Positions 1 through 10,603 of a DNA stretch of 53,875 nucleotides are shown here, piece by piece. The notes under the pieces were generated by a model that saw only the letters and a program-made list of their open reading frames with translations, did not search any database and was not told where the DNA came from. Position numbers and translations under genes: made by a program. Origin of the DNA: an uncultured marine group I thaumarchaeote (GTDB lineage: Archaea; Thermoproteota; Nitrososphaeria; Nitrososphaerales; Nitrosopumilaceae); contig CACIXQ010000004.1 in the NCBI GenBank assembly GCA_902590655.1, positions 1-53,875 on the forward strand, written 5' to 3'. The first letter of the stretch is position 1; every line of letters begins with the position of its first letter.

Positions 1-1215
<1,215 letters not shown>

Positions 1216-1359
1216 CAGCATATACGGCCACATAATACACGACTATACATGACGATCATTGTAAGCCCCCGGTGGAGACCTACTACATCCTTCATACGAC
1301 ATTTTCATGGCGTATTGCATCGATGATGCAAAGATTAAGTGCTTTCCGTAATTCTTTCT
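1216..1359 (-). other. 16S-23S internal transcribed spacer without tRNA
   Basis: This spacer of about 145 nt separates 16S from 23S and contains no tRNA gene, as in marine Thaumarchaeota and unlike many Euryarchaeota, which carry tRNA-Ala here. Two structures are visible. Positions 1331-1355 are nearly complementary (on the transcript) to the 16S leader at 2867-2891, forming the stem that encloses pre-16S. Positions 1316-1332 hold a hairpin with 7-bp arms (TTGCATC and GATGCAA around GAT). Confidence 0.8.
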
Positions 1360-2832
<1,473 letters not shown>

Positions 2833-3014
2833 CTGAATCTTAGAAGTATCTACATGATAATTATTGGAATTAACGGAATGCACTTAATCTTCACATTTCA
2901 GATTTGATCATTTGGTCAAATCCACATTTTGTATGCGTAACTGGAGGCCTGTAAATCATAAAATGGTCCACTACCATACTTCATCACAAGCGCCGCTCTT
3001 GCGTTACGTATGCA
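2833..3014 (-). other. 16S rRNA leader with processing-stem arm
   Basis: Transcribed leader of the rRNA operon, about 180 nt, with no gene. Positions 2867-2891 pair with the spacer at 1331-1355: a 12-bp block (AAGATTAAGTGC on the transcript), an A/A mismatch, six further pairs, a bulged U and five more pairs. Such a helix looping out pre-16S is the usual substrate for archaeal rRNA processing, often by the tRNA-splicing endonuclease. I could not place canonical 3-nt bulges in it. Another hairpin is centred near 2906-2923 (GATTTGA and TCAAATC arms). Confidence 0.6.
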
Positions 3015-3035
3015 AAAGTTCAGATTCATCAAATA

Positions 3036-3043
3036 CATATAAA
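3036..3043 (-). promoter_or_regulatory. probable TATA box of the rRNA operon
   Basis: On the minus strand this reads TTTATATG, a good archaeal box A, within an A/T-rich stretch. A start point about 26 nt downstream, near 3014, would give a 16S leader of about 180 nt containing the processing-stem arm. It lies between the divergent rRNA operon and the HemL-like gene. Placement is by sequence only. Confidence 0.55.
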
Positions 3044-3113
3044 CTATTCAGAAAAATTTCGAAAAAATGGGATTTTAGCGATCAGTAATATATTACAGAA
3101 TATAGTGATTAGA

Positions 3114-4430
3114 ATGCTAAAAAATAGCATAAAATTATACAAGAAAAAGACAAGAAAGTCTTCAGAACTTTTTAAAAAATCAAAAAAACTGCATGTTAAC
3201 GGCGTTCATCATAACATAAGATTCTTTGAGCCATATCCATTTATTGTAAAATCATCAAAAGGTAAGTTTCTGGTTGATGTAGATTCTAACAAATATGTTG
3301 ATTATTGGATGGGTCACTGGAGTCTAATTTTAGGTCATTCACCAAAAAGTGTTAAAGTAAATGCACGAAAACAACTTGAAAATGGATGGATGCATGGAAC
3401 TGTAAGTAAAAACTCGATCGAACTGTCTGAAAAAATTTCGAAAGCAATACCAGTGGCTGAAAAAATTCGCTATGCATCAACTGGTACAGAGGCTACAATG
3501 TATGCAGTTAGGCTTGCCAGAACAATCACTAAAAGAAATACCATAGCGAAAGTTGATGGTGGATGGCATGGATATACCACAGACCTGCTCAAAACGGTAA
3601 ATTGGCCATTCAATAAATCTGAAAGTAATGGATTGACTGATGAAAAACACATAAAATCACTTCCATTCAATGACTTGGAAAATTCACTCAAAATTTTAAA
3701 ATCAATAAAAAATGATCTAGCGGCAGTTATTATTGAACCAGTTCTTGGTGGTGGTGGATGCATACCAGCAACAAACGATTACCTATTGGGAATAGAGGAA
3801 TTTTGCCACAAAAATAATTCATTATTCATTCTAGATGAAATTGTGACTGGATTTAGATTCAGATATGGCTGTATGTATAGCACTATGGGACTTGATCCTG
3901 ATATAGTAACACTAGGAAAAATAGTTGGAGGGGGATTTCCAATAGGCGTAATTTCTGGTAAAAGTGAACTTATGAACTTTGCAAATACATCAAAATTCTC
4001 AAAGTCAAATCGTGCATATATTGGCGGTGGGACATTCTCAGCAAATCCACTTTCAATGATGGCAGGAAATTCAACACTAAGTATGATAAAAAAGAAAGGT
4101 AACAAACTTTATCAAAAATTAAATGATTTAGGGAGAGAAACCAGAAAAATTCTTGATAAAAAATTTGATGGCTCTGTGATTACAACTGGTACTGGTTCTT
4201 TGTTCCTAACACATTTTTTGGATAATCAAATATATGAAATTAATAATGCATCTGATGCTGCAAAATGTAACATAAAAAAATTACATGATTATCATTTTCA
4301 CATGATTGCTAATGATGAAATTTTCTTTTTACCTGGAAAGCTTGGTGCGTATTCAGATGAACATACAAAATATGATATGAATGAAATGCTAAAAGCTACT
4401 GATCAATATCTTACAACATTTAAAAAATAA
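3114..4430 (+). CDS. hemL: glutamate-1-semialdehyde aminomutase-like class III aminotransferase
   Basis: PLP-dependent class III aminotransferase of the HemL group. The family enzyme converts glutamate-1-semialdehyde to 5-aminolevulinate at the start of tetrapyrrole synthesis, via the GluTR/GSAM route. Visible family features: the STGTEATMYAVRLAR segment that contacts the cofactor phosphate, ILDEIVTGFR with the PLP-binding Asp, and TLGKIVGGGFPIG with the Schiff-base lysine. Length (about 438 residues) fits the family. A GTG at 3105 is possible, but the ATG at 3114 is preferred because a TAATATA element lies about 25-28 nt upstream, as expected for a leaderless transcript. A GSAT gene beside the rRNA operon is a synteny remembered from marine group I fragments. 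Some active-site surroundings differ from textbook HemL, so a related paralogue cannot be excluded. Confidence 0.8.
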   Translation: MLKNSIKLYKKKTRKSSELFKKSKKLHVNGVHHNIRFFEPYPFIVKSSKGKFLVDVDSNKYVDYWMGHWSLILGHSPKSVKVNARKQLENGWMHGTVSKNSIELSEKISKAIPVAEKIRYASTGTEATMYAVRLARTITKRNTIAKVDGGWHGYTTDLLKTVNWPFNKSESNGLTDEKHIKSLPFNDLENSLKILKSIKNDLAAVIIEPVLGGGGCIPATNDYLLGIEEFCHKNNSLFILDEIVTGFRFRYGCMYSTMGLDPDIVTLGKIVGGGFPIGVISGKSELMNFANTSKFSKSNRAYIGGGTFSANPLSMMAGNSTLSMIKKKGNKLYQKLNDLGRETRKILDKKFDGSVITTGTGSLFLTHFLDNQIYEINNASDAAKCNIKKLHDYHFHMIANDEIFFLPGKLGAYSDEHTKYDMNEMLKATDQYLTTFKK

Positions 4431-4454
4431 AACAACATAATAAAACTGATTATT

Positions 4455-5273
4455 ATGATATTTTTTGCTGCCAAAGAAAAAACTGAAGATTTGCTTTATC
4501 AGGCAATGTCATTTATGGAGAAAAAACAGCCAAAAAACGCTATCCCATTTTTCAAAAAAGTCACAAAACAAGAGCCAAAAAATATTGATGCATTATATAA
4601 TCAAGGTCTTGCATTAAACCAACTAAAAAAATATCAGGATGCAATTACATGCTTTGATAAGGTACTTGAGATTGACCCAAAATACATTGCAGCTATCAAT
4701 AATCGTGGCATCTCATTGGCAGAGTTGGGTAATACTGATGATGCATTAGAATACTACAATAAAGCAATAGAGATTGACCCAAAATATGCTGCTGCATATT
4801 ACAATAGGGGGGTACTTTATGATAAATTATTGAAACATGAAGAAGCAATACAAAGTTTGGATGAAGCGATAAAATGCGATTCTGGGAATGTAAATACAGC
4901 ATTTTATCGTGGAATAGTGCTTGGTAAAATGAAAAAACATGAGGAATCTTTAAACTGCTTTGAGAATATTTGCCGAAAACATCCAAAACACATGGATGCA
5001 TATTTTCATAAAGGAATGGAATTAGCTGAGTTAGGTAAGCATGATAAGGCCTTAGCAATTTTTGATAAATTATTGCAGATACACGAAGGGAACGTCAATG
5101 TTATCTATGCAATGGCACGTAGTAACGCAGCTATTGCAAATATTGGTAGAGCATTATATCTATTAGAATTGGCAGTGAAAAAGGATCGAAAAACAATCAA
5201 AAAATGGGCATTAGAAGATGAGTTTTTTGATTCTTTACAGGATGAACCAAAATTCAGAAAACTAATCCGATAA
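4455..5273 (+). CDS. tetratricopeptide repeat protein
   Basis: A 272-residue protein built almost entirely of TPR units of 34 residues, about six to seven copies from residue 12 to 240. The consensus positions are clear (ALYNQGLAL, AINNRGISL, AAYYNRGVL, each followed by AI..FD and a turn of the IDPK type). No signal peptide is evident; the short hydrophobic start (MIFFAA) is too short to be a membrane segment. TPR solenoids bind peptides or partner proteins, so a scaffold role is likely, but the partner is unknown. It follows the HemL-like gene by 24 bp on the same strand and converges on the next gene with 2 bp between stops. Confidence 0.9.
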   Translation: MIFFAAKEKTEDLLYQAMSFMEKKQPKNAIPFFKKVTKQEPKNIDALYNQGLALNQLKKYQDAITCFDKVLEIDPKYIAAINNRGISLAELGNTDDALEYYNKAIEIDPKYAAAYYNRGVLYDKLLKHEEAIQSLDEAIKCDSGNVNTAFYRGIVLGKMKKHEESLNCFENICRKHPKHMDAYFHKGMELAELGKHDKALAIFDKLLQIHEGNVNVIYAMARSNAAIANIGRALYLLELAVKKDRKTIKKWALEDEFFDSLQDEPKFRKLIR

Positions 5274-5275
5274 TA

Positions 5276-5998
5276 TTACAAAACTTTCTTCCTAATCGCA
5301 TCTATCCTCATCAAACGTATGCTTTTTTTTGGACCGATTAATCTAGCCTCATAAATTGGTACATACAATTCAATTATTTCGTCAATGATAATTTTCTCCT
5401 CAAGATTACGTTTTCCAATTGAAACTGATTTTTTTAATTTTGAAGTTAGTTTTGCAATTGCTGCATCATAAGTAATTTCCGGTTTTTTTACATTGTTTTT
5501 GGTTTTTTCTAAGGTACGCCTTGGATAGCTTTCAATCAATTTTGAACTCATTTTGTATGGCATTTTGATTTCTTTTCCATGATGATCAAATGCTATTTCT
5601 TCCTCATTATCCAAGTAGACATGTTCCTCTAATTCCAAATCAATTTGATTTTTTCTTCTTGTACTTTTTTTTATTTTAGCATTGAATTTACCTAAAACGC
5701 CCTTACCTGACTCCACTGGAAATACATCATCTCCAATAATTATTTCCTTAACTGTTGGATCAACATGAATTTGATGAACAGTTTTACGATAGAAATTTGC
5801 ATTATAGCTTCCAGATAAAATTAAAAACGCTTCATATGAGAGATTTATTGAATGTACGTGAACTTCTGATTTTTTGGGTTTTTGCAACATGCTTCTAAAT
5901 AATGATGTTTTCCCATTCTCAACAATTTGGTCTGCCCCATCATCATCTAAAATGGGGCGTAAAACCACTGTCTTAATTTTATGTTCAGAATCAGCCAA
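5276..5998 (-). CDS. conserved-looking hypothetical protein, basic C-terminus
   Basis: I do not recognise this 240-residue protein. It starts with TTG at 5998 and has no signal peptide or membrane helix. The first 120 residues are mixed alpha/beta with short hydrophobic strands (VKEIIIGDDVFPV). The rest is rich in Lys, Arg and Glu, ending in a basic segment (KKSIRLMRIDAIRKK) that could touch nucleic acid. No cysteine or histidine cluster suggests metal binding. It is transcribed away from the cupin gene at 6059 and converges on the TPR gene. Codon use looks like its neighbours. Function unknown; likely lineage-specific. Confidence 0.75.
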   Translation of the reverse strand: MADSEHKIKTVVLRPILDDDGADQIVENGKTSLFRSMLQKPKKSEVHVHSINLSYEAFLILSGSYNANFYRKTVHQIHVDPTVKEIIIGDDVFPVESGKGVLGKFNAKIKKSTRRKNQIDLELEEHVYLDNEEEIAFDHHGKEIKMPYKMSSKLIESYPRRTLEKTKNNVKKPEITYDAAIAKLTSKLKKSVSIGKRNLEEKIIIDEIIELYVPIYEARLIGPKKSIRLMRIDAIRKKVL

Positions 5999-6058
5999 TT
6001 ACTACCACTACTAATATGTCCATAGTTTTTTATGACTATTACCATTTACCATAAATAG

Positions 6059-6514
6059 TTGAAAAAAGGTAACATTTCATCTGCACCAGTTAAAAAAGTC
6101 AAAAAAAACTATTTTACTGGCCCAGTCACGCTTCGTGATGTTTCTAGCATTACAAAGCCAAACGAACATGATCTATATCATGTAACATTCAAAAAATCAG
6201 CCAGAACTAAAATTCATTATCATACTGGCGCCCAAATGCTTATTGTTACAAAAGGTCACGGGAGCCTTGTTTATTATAGAAAAATTGGTAATGGTGTCTC
6301 AAAATTTAAAATTTCAAAGACCAAAACTATTAGTTTGAATTCAGGCGATGTTGTATACATACATCCAAAAATACTTCATACACATGGATCTGTTAGAAAA
6401 GACACAATTTTTTCACATTTAGCGCTTAATTTTCACCAAGGAAAAAATGTTAGTTCAAAGACTGTTTGGTATGAATCAGATCTCAGATCAAATGTGACAT
6501 CTGAAATAACTTGA
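6059..6514 (+). CDS. cupin-domain protein
   Basis: A single-domain cupin of 151 residues. Cupin motif 1 is visible around residues 53-70 (IHYHTGAQMLIVTKGHGS: His, His and Gln ligands, then the glycine turn) and motif 2 around 93-110 (LNSGDVVYIHPKILHTHG). These residues normally hold one divalent metal in a small beta barrel. The substrate is unknown; related proteins are small dioxygenases, isomerases or sensors. The start is TTG at 6059, with no ATG upstream in frame. It lies 47 bp before the DnaJ-ferredoxin gene on the same strand. The N-terminal 20 residues are Lys-rich. Confidence 0.8.
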   Translation: MKKGNISSAPVKKVKKNYFTGPVTLRDVSSITKPNEHDLYHVTFKKSARTKIHYHTGAQMLIVTKGHGSLVYYRKIGNGVSKFKISKTKTISLNSGDVVYIHPKILHTHGSVRKDTIFSHLALNFHQGKNVSSKTVWYESDLRSNVTSEIT

Positions 6515-6560
6515 AATGCTCATCAAATTACTTTTAAGATGTTAATTAAGTAAAAAAGTA

Positions 6561-7268
6561 TTGAACAGAGCACAAGCTATACAGATTTTAATGCTGGATT
6601 CAGATGCTAGTTTTGACGATATTAAATACGCATATAGAAAATTATCATTAGAACTGCATCCAGACAGAAATAAGAATGAGAGTGATGGACGTCAATTCAA
6701 AAATGTATTAGATGCATATCATTTCTTGAAGAGTCAATCGAGACTGGAAAACTCCCATCGTAATGATGATACTGTAAAGAAAGAAACTCGTTCATATCAA
6801 AATACAACCAAACAAAATCCCCCAGAAGAGGATTGGAGTAAATTCACAAAAGACTTTGAGATGGATGAAAACTTTTGGCGGCAATATGAAAAATCATTTT
6901 GGGAAGATTATGAATTTAGAAAGAATGAATCTAAAAAGAATGATTATGGAAAGGCGTTTTGGGATGTAAATGAAGAAGTAACTAGACCAAGACCCAAAAC
7001 AAAAAATCGAAAGAATGAGACAAAAATCTATAAACATGATTTGTCTGTACGTGTGGATAAAAGTCAATGTATTGCATGTTTGAGTTGTGAAACTATAGCC
7101 CCAAATGTTTTTGTTATTGATAAACTTACTATGATTAACCCAAAATCACATGTTCATAATCAATATGGTGCATCTGAAGAAAGAATAATGGATGCAGCTG
7201 AAACATGTCCAACAAAAGCAATTAAAATTAACGAAAGAAAATCTGGACGGAAAGTATATCCTCTGTGA
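6561..7268 (+). CDS. DnaJ-ferredoxin fusion protein
   Basis: A J-domain occupies residues 1-60 with the HPD motif at 33-35, which stimulates DnaK ATPase. Residues 60-155 form a polar linker rich in aromatic and charged residues (FWRQYEKSFWEDYEF). A ferredoxin domain occupies about 156-225 with Cys170, Cys173, Cys176 and Cys216, the last in a CPT context, enough for one 4Fe-4S cluster. This is the DnaJ-Fer architecture of green plants and Thaumarchaeota, for which transfer from a plant-type source has been proposed. A role in redox-linked folding or Fe-S protein maturation is an inference. No Gly/Phe region or DnaJ zinc domain is present, so it is not general DnaJ. TTG start at 6561; it converges on the HIT gene with adjacent stops. 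Confidence 0.92.
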   Translation: MNRAQAIQILMLDSDASFDDIKYAYRKLSLELHPDRNKNESDGRQFKNVLDAYHFLKSQSRLENSHRNDDTVKKETRSYQNTTKQNPPEEDWSKFTKDFEMDENFWRQYEKSFWEDYEFRKNESKKNDYGKAFWDVNEEVTRPRPKTKNRKNETKIYKHDLSVRVDKSQCIACLSCETIAPNVFVIDKLTMINPKSHVHNQYGASEERIMDAAETCPTKAIKINERKSGRKVYPL

Positions 7269-7679
7269 TCACATATTCTTTATTTCAGTGCACAAATCAT
7301 CTAATTCCTGATCAGAAAATTTTGGTCTATCATTAAACATACTATGTACTGGTCCAGCATGATCAGATAATTCTCTTGGTATAAGATGAACATGAACGTG
7401 TGGTATTTCCTGACCACTATCCCTCCCATTATGTATCGCCACTAATGTAGAACCAGTTATCTTATCTATCTTAGTTATTATATTTTGTACCATATTAAAC
7501 AGGTCTACACTATCTTCCTCTCTCATATCCTGAACTTTTTCATAATGATTTTTTGGGATAACTAATGTATGTCCACGTGATACAGGAAATGCATCCAAAA
7601 ATGCCATGGAACTTTTGGATTCCATAATTATCTTTGATGGAATTTCCTTTTTAGCTATTTTACAAAAAATACAGTCCAT
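7269..7679 (-). CDS. HIT family nucleotide-binding hydrolase
   Basis: A 136-residue protein of the histidine-triad family, which hydrolyses phosphoramidates or dinucleoside polyphosphates such as AMP-lysine or Ap4A. It shows the N-terminal CIFCKIAKKEIPS element typical of HIT/HINT proteins and the catalytic triad HVHVHLIPR near residues 95-103. The CxxC at residues 3-6 could bind zinc. Length is typical for the whole family fold. It is probably cytosolic. It is followed on the same strand, upstream in transcription order, by two small unrelated genes. Confidence 0.93.
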   Translation of the reverse strand: MDCIFCKIAKKEIPSKIIMESKSSMAFLDAFPVSRGHTLVIPKNHYEKVQDMREEDSVDLFNMVQNIITKIDKITGSTLVAIHNGRDSGQEIPHVHVHLIPRELSDHAGPVHSMFNDRPKFSDQELDDLCTEIKNM

Positions 7680-7716
7680 GACTCAATTAAGTTGATATTA
7701 ACCATAAAGTAAACTA

Positions 7717-8004
7717 CTAAGGCTCAACAATTTCTGCGTATGCAAGATCCTTACCGTATTTTATTGTGACAATATCGCCAACTTTCTTATCACAATTCCA
7801 AATTGTTTTAGGAACATTATCCACAGTATCAACATAACAGTTACCACGTTCGTTTAACATAATTTCGACTTCTTCATAAACATCTTCCCGAATTAAATTC
7901 CAAAATGGAAAAATCACTGTTGCAATGATTATGAAAGCTGTAATAAATATAAAGAGAAACATTAGTCCATATTTTTTTGAATCTTTCATTCCGTCAATAT
8001 CCAT
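7717..8004 (-). CDS. small single-pass membrane protein
   Basis: A 95-residue protein from the ATG at 8004; a GTG at 8013 would add three residues. One hydrophobic helix spans about residues 13-33 (GLMFLFIFITAFIIIATVIF). About 60 residues follow, with two cysteines (GNCYVDT and WNCDKK) about 18 apart that could form a disulphide, and a small beta-rich end resembling an OB-like or NfeD-like tail. That resemblance is weak. The Cys pair next to a membrane anchor suggests the soluble part faces outward. Function unknown. Confidence 0.7.
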   Translation of the reverse strand: MDIDGMKDSKKYGLMFLFIFITAFIIIATVIFPFWNLIREDVYEEVEIMLNERGNCYVDTVDNVPKTIWNCDKKVGDIVTIKYGKDLAYAEIVEP

Positions 8005-8034
8005 AATTATCACAAATTTTTTACATCAGGTCGA

Positions 8035-8205
8035 CTACCACAAGCCACCTTCGCCTGGTCTTGCGCCAGAATCATCCATTTTTTTCTCTGGTACATTGCC
8101 ATGCGCCTTTTTTTTATGTCGCTCTAGTCGTTCGGGAGTAGGTAGTTCCAAGTCACAAACATCACATTTTGTTTCAGTCTTAGCTTTTTTCCCAAACAAT
8201 CCCAT
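8035..8205 (-). CDS. small C2H2-type zinc-finger protein
   Basis: A 56-residue protein if started at the ATG at 8205; a longer frame to 8244 has an unconvincing hydrophobic start. One C2H2 finger is visible: CDVCDLELPTPERLERHKKKAH, split as Cys-x2-Cys, 12 residues, then His-x5-His. The C-terminal tail (GARPGEGGLW) is flexible. The N-terminal MGLFGKK resembles the start of the zinc-ribbon protein at 10181 (MGLFSRK). Small archaeal C2H2 proteins are generally taken as DNA- or RNA-binding, but no target is known. It diverges from the dehydrogenase gene at 8259. Confidence 0.75.
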   Translation of the reverse strand: MGLFGKKAKTETKCDVCDLELPTPERLERHKKKAHGNVPEKKMDDSGARPGEGGLW

Positions 8206-8228
8206 ATTTTGCGTAATCATGAAACATA

Positions 8229-8236
8229 TTATAAAG
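8229..8236 (+). promoter_or_regulatory. probable TATA box of the hydroxyacyl-CoA dehydrogenase gene
   Basis: TTATAAAG centred about 27 nt before the ATG at 8259. This spacing predicts transcription starting at or next to the start codon (leaderless mRNA). The rest of the spacer has no purine-rich ribosome binding site. Confidence 0.5.
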
Positions 8237-8258
8237 GATATCAATTTTCTTGGACGTT

Positions 8259-9398
8259 ATGGAAATCAAAAACATTACTGTATTAGGTTCAGGAATAATG
8301 GGTCATGGTATAGCTCAAGTCTCTGCAATGGCTGGATATAATGTAGTGCTCAGGGATATTGAACAGAAATTCTTAGACAAAGCAATGGAGAAAATAAAGT
8401 GGAGTTTAGACAAGCTTGTCTCAAAGGAGAAAATTTCTGAAATTGAATGTAATGAAATATTTGGAAGAATAAAACCAATTGTTGACTTGAAAGATGCTGT
8501 GCATAATACTGATCTAGTTATTGAAGCTGTTCCCGAGATAATGGATCTCAAAAAAAAGGTATATGCAGAATTAGATAAAACAGCTGGCGAACAAGTTGTT
8601 TTCGCATCTAATACTAGTACACTACCAATTACTGAAATCGCAAATACAGTATCAAGGCCAACTAAGTTTATCGGAATACACTTTTTCAACCCACCACAAC
8701 TCATGAAACTAGTAGAAGTTATACCTGGTCAGGAAACTTCAGATGATATTACTAACCTAACAATAGATTTTGTAAAATCGGTTAACAAAATACCGGTTAC
8801 CTGTAGAAAAGATGTTCCAGGATTCATTGTGAATAGGCTGTTCATACCGTTAGTTCATGAATCATGTTATGTAATGGAAAGACAAAAAATAGAACAAACT
8901 GAAATTGATTCTGCGGTTAAGTTTAGCCTTGGATTTCCAATGGGAATATTTGAGTTAGCAGATTTTACAGGGTTAGATGTTATTCATAAAGCAACAATGG
9001 AAATGCATGTAAGAGACAAAAAAGTAATTCTCCCTCATCCTACAATTGAAAAACTGTTCAATGAAAAAAATCTTGGCCAAAAAAGTGGTCAGGGATTCTA
9101 CAAGTACTCTGATGATAAGTATGAAAGAATACCACTTTCAGAAGAATTAGCAAAAAAATGTGAACCAACACAGATTATTGCAAACGTACTAAATAATGCT
9201 GCATGGCTTATAACAAATAATGCTAGTGACATTGATGAAATTGAAAAGGCAGCAAAACTTGGACTTGGTTTGAAAAAACCATTATTTGAAACCGCAAATG
9301 AAATAGGTATGAAAAAAATTGTGGAAGAATTAAAAAAACTATCTGATAAACATGGTGAATTTTATGAGCCAGATCCGCTTTTATTATCTATGTGCTAA
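8259..9398 (+). CDS. 3-hydroxyacyl-CoA (3-hydroxybutyryl-CoA) dehydrogenase
   Basis: NAD-dependent oxidation of 3-hydroxyacyl-CoA to 3-oxoacyl-CoA. The Rossmann domain (residues 1-185) has the GSGIMGHG dinucleotide loop at 10-17 and the conserved catalytic His in FIGIHFFNP. The first C-terminal 3HCDH domain (about 187-285) shows PGFIVNRLFIPL and FPMGIFELADFTGLDV. A second, shorter 3HCDH half follows (295-379). In Thaumarchaeota this enzyme type serves the 3-hydroxypropionate/4-hydroxybutyrate cycle by turning 3-hydroxybutyryl-CoA into acetoacetyl-CoA, and I infer that role here. The fused enoyl-CoA hydratase of some homologues is absent. The ATG at 8259 is preferred to the TTG at 8250. Its 3' end overlaps the convergent SLOG gene by 11 bp. 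Confidence 0.88.
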   Translation: MEIKNITVLGSGIMGHGIAQVSAMAGYNVVLRDIEQKFLDKAMEKIKWSLDKLVSKEKISEIECNEIFGRIKPIVDLKDAVHNTDLVIEAVPEIMDLKKKVYAELDKTAGEQVVFASNTSTLPITEIANTVSRPTKFIGIHFFNPPQLMKLVEVIPGQETSDDITNLTIDFVKSVNKIPVTCRKDVPGFIVNRLFIPLVHESCYVMERQKIEQTEIDSAVKFSLGFPMGIFELADFTGLDVIHKATMEMHVRDKKVILPHPTIEKLFNEKNLGQKSGQGFYKYSDDKYERIPLSEELAKKCEPTQIIANVLNNAAWLITNNASDIDEIEKAAKLGLGLKKPLFETANEIGMKKIVEELKKLSDKHGEFYEPDPLLLSMC

Positions 9399-9894
9399 TA
9401 TTTTCTAAAATGTATTTTATTGCATCTTGCGGTGTTTCGACACCAACAATCTTAATGTTTTTTCTATGATCCAAATATGTGTCAGAATATTTAGATGCTG
9501 TTCCGCCAGAGTTTTTTAATGCAACAATAGGCTTCTTGTGCATATATGCTGCACAAATTTCAGATAATGTACCAGAACCTCCTCCAATAACTATAACACC
9601 ATCTGCTGAAAGTGCATTTAAAAAATCACGTGTTAATCCCATACCAGAAGGAATTACTATATCACAGAATTCATTTGCATGTGATGAATCATCCTGAGGG
9701 ATTATTCCAACAGTTATTCCACCAGATTCTTGTGCACCATGACATGAAGCACGCATAACACCACCTAGACCACCAGTTATCAAAACAGAGTCAGATTTTG
9801 CCACTTCTGCACCAGCATCATATGCAATCTTTTCTAATTCTGGTGTACAGCCATTGTCGTTGTTGCCAATGATTAAGATCTGACGTTTTCTCAT
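9388..9894 (-). CDS. SLOG/TIGR00725-type Rossmann protein
   Basis: A 168-residue nucleotide-binding-fold protein related to the LOG/lysine-decarboxylase-like superfamily. Visible motifs are GGLGGVMRAS near residue 42-51, which binds a nucleotide phosphate, and IGGGSGTLSEI near 105-115, the counterpart of PGGxGTxxE. LOG proteins release free bases from nucleoside monophosphates, but TIGR00725 members are uncharacterised and the first Pro-Gly of the motif is altered here, so activity cannot be assumed. The gene is convergent with the dehydrogenase (11-bp overlap). Confidence 0.8.
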   Translation of the reverse strand: MRKRQILIIGNNDNGCTPELEKIAYDAGAEVAKSDSVLITGGLGGVMRASCHGAQESGGITVGIIPQDDSSHANEFCDIVIPSGMGLTRDFLNALSADGVIVIGGGSGTLSEICAAYMHKKPIVALKNSGGTASKYSDTYLDHRKNIKIVGVETPQDAIKYILENIST

Positions 9895-9978
9895 ATTGAA
9901 AATTCTTAGTTGTCAATGAAATACTTTTTGAAATAGTCTGAGAGCAAAGGATATTAATTAAAAAAAATAGGCTACAAT

Positions 9979-10104
9979 ATGACAAAAAGAACTATGCCAG
10001 TTTGTTGTGATTCCGAACAATACAAAATGATCGAAAGATATGCAAAAAAACGTGGCATGATAAACGCTAGCCAGGCAGTAGAAAAAATCCTAGAAGAAAT
10101 CTAA
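9979..10104 (+). CDS. 41-residue ribbon-helix-helix-like small protein
   Basis: A short but convincing gene: ATG at 9979, TAA at 10102-10104. It has a short strand-like start (TMPVCCDSEQYKMIE), then two predicted helices (KMIERYAKKRG and NASQAVEKILEEI) separated by a GMINAS turn. This layout is that of the ribbon-helix-helix (CopG/MetJ) fold, usually a dimeric DNA binder or antitoxin. No toxin-like partner lies beside it. A conserved homologue in Nitrosopumilus is remembered but not checked. The paired cysteines at 9-10 are unusual for RHH proteins. Confidence 0.65.
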   Translation: MTKRTMPVCCDSEQYKMIERYAKKRGMINASQAVEKILEEI

Positions 10105-10180
10105 TCATAATCTCACATAATCAATTCTATGATTAAATTCACTGCAAAGGATATTATATTTTTAAAAAATTATAATCGTA

Positions 10181-10603
10181 ATGGGACTATTTAGTAGAAA
10201 ACCTGCATATTGCACAATCTGCAACAAGCAAATCACTGCTCATAAATATAAAGCAAAAAGAGAGTGGTATGGCGTAAAATCACCACTCTGCAGTGATTGC
10301 CATTTGGATAAAATGCAGGAACACTATGATGCAACGTTAATAAAAAAATGTATGACATGTGGAGTTAAAAGTAAGGTTACCGACTTGTGGGAACCCAGAC
10401 TACAGTGGGATATGGAAGGACTTCTTTGTAAAAAATGCTTTGACGAGAAAGAATTAGAGTTTAACAAAAAGAGGGATTTCTGTGGTATTTGCGGTAACAA
10501 ACTTGGTTTCATTAGGTACAATCCAAAGAATCACTGGAAAATCAAAGGACAATTATGTAAAAATTGTTGGGATGAACAGAAGGCTCAACTGGATAAAAAA
10601 TGA
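10181..10603 (+). CDS. protein with three tandem zinc ribbons
   Basis: A 140-residue protein made of three repeats, each with two CxxC knuckles about 20-30 residues apart: CTIC with CSDC, CMTC with CKKC, and CGIC with CKNC. Each repeat carries an aromatic stretch before the second knuckle (REWYGVKSPLC, LQWDMEGLLC, NHWKIKGQLC), so the unit is internally triplicated. Three structural zinc ions are expected. Role unknown; such ribbons bind nucleic acid or proteins. It overlaps the next gene by 4 bp (ATGA), indicating translational coupling with another zinc-finger protein. A long A/T-rich leader with ATATTTTTA-like elements precedes it. Confidence 0.85.
   Translation: MGLFSRKPAYCTICNKQITAHKYKAKREWYGVKSPLCSDCHLDKMQEHYDATLIKKCMTCGVKSKVTDLWEPRLQWDMEGLLCKKCFDEKELEFNKKRDFCGICGNKLGFIRYNPKNHWKIKGQLCKNCWDEQKAQLDKK

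Noticed and set aside
2867-2891. A canonical bulge-helix-bulge in the pre-16S stem
   Set aside because: The helix is nearly continuous with one mismatch and one single-nucleotide bulge; no pair of 3-nt bulges 4 bp apart could be placed.
8206-8244. Upstream extension of the small C2H2 gene
   Set aside because: The extra residues are hydrophobic and lack conservation signs; MGLFGKK at 8205 is the better start.
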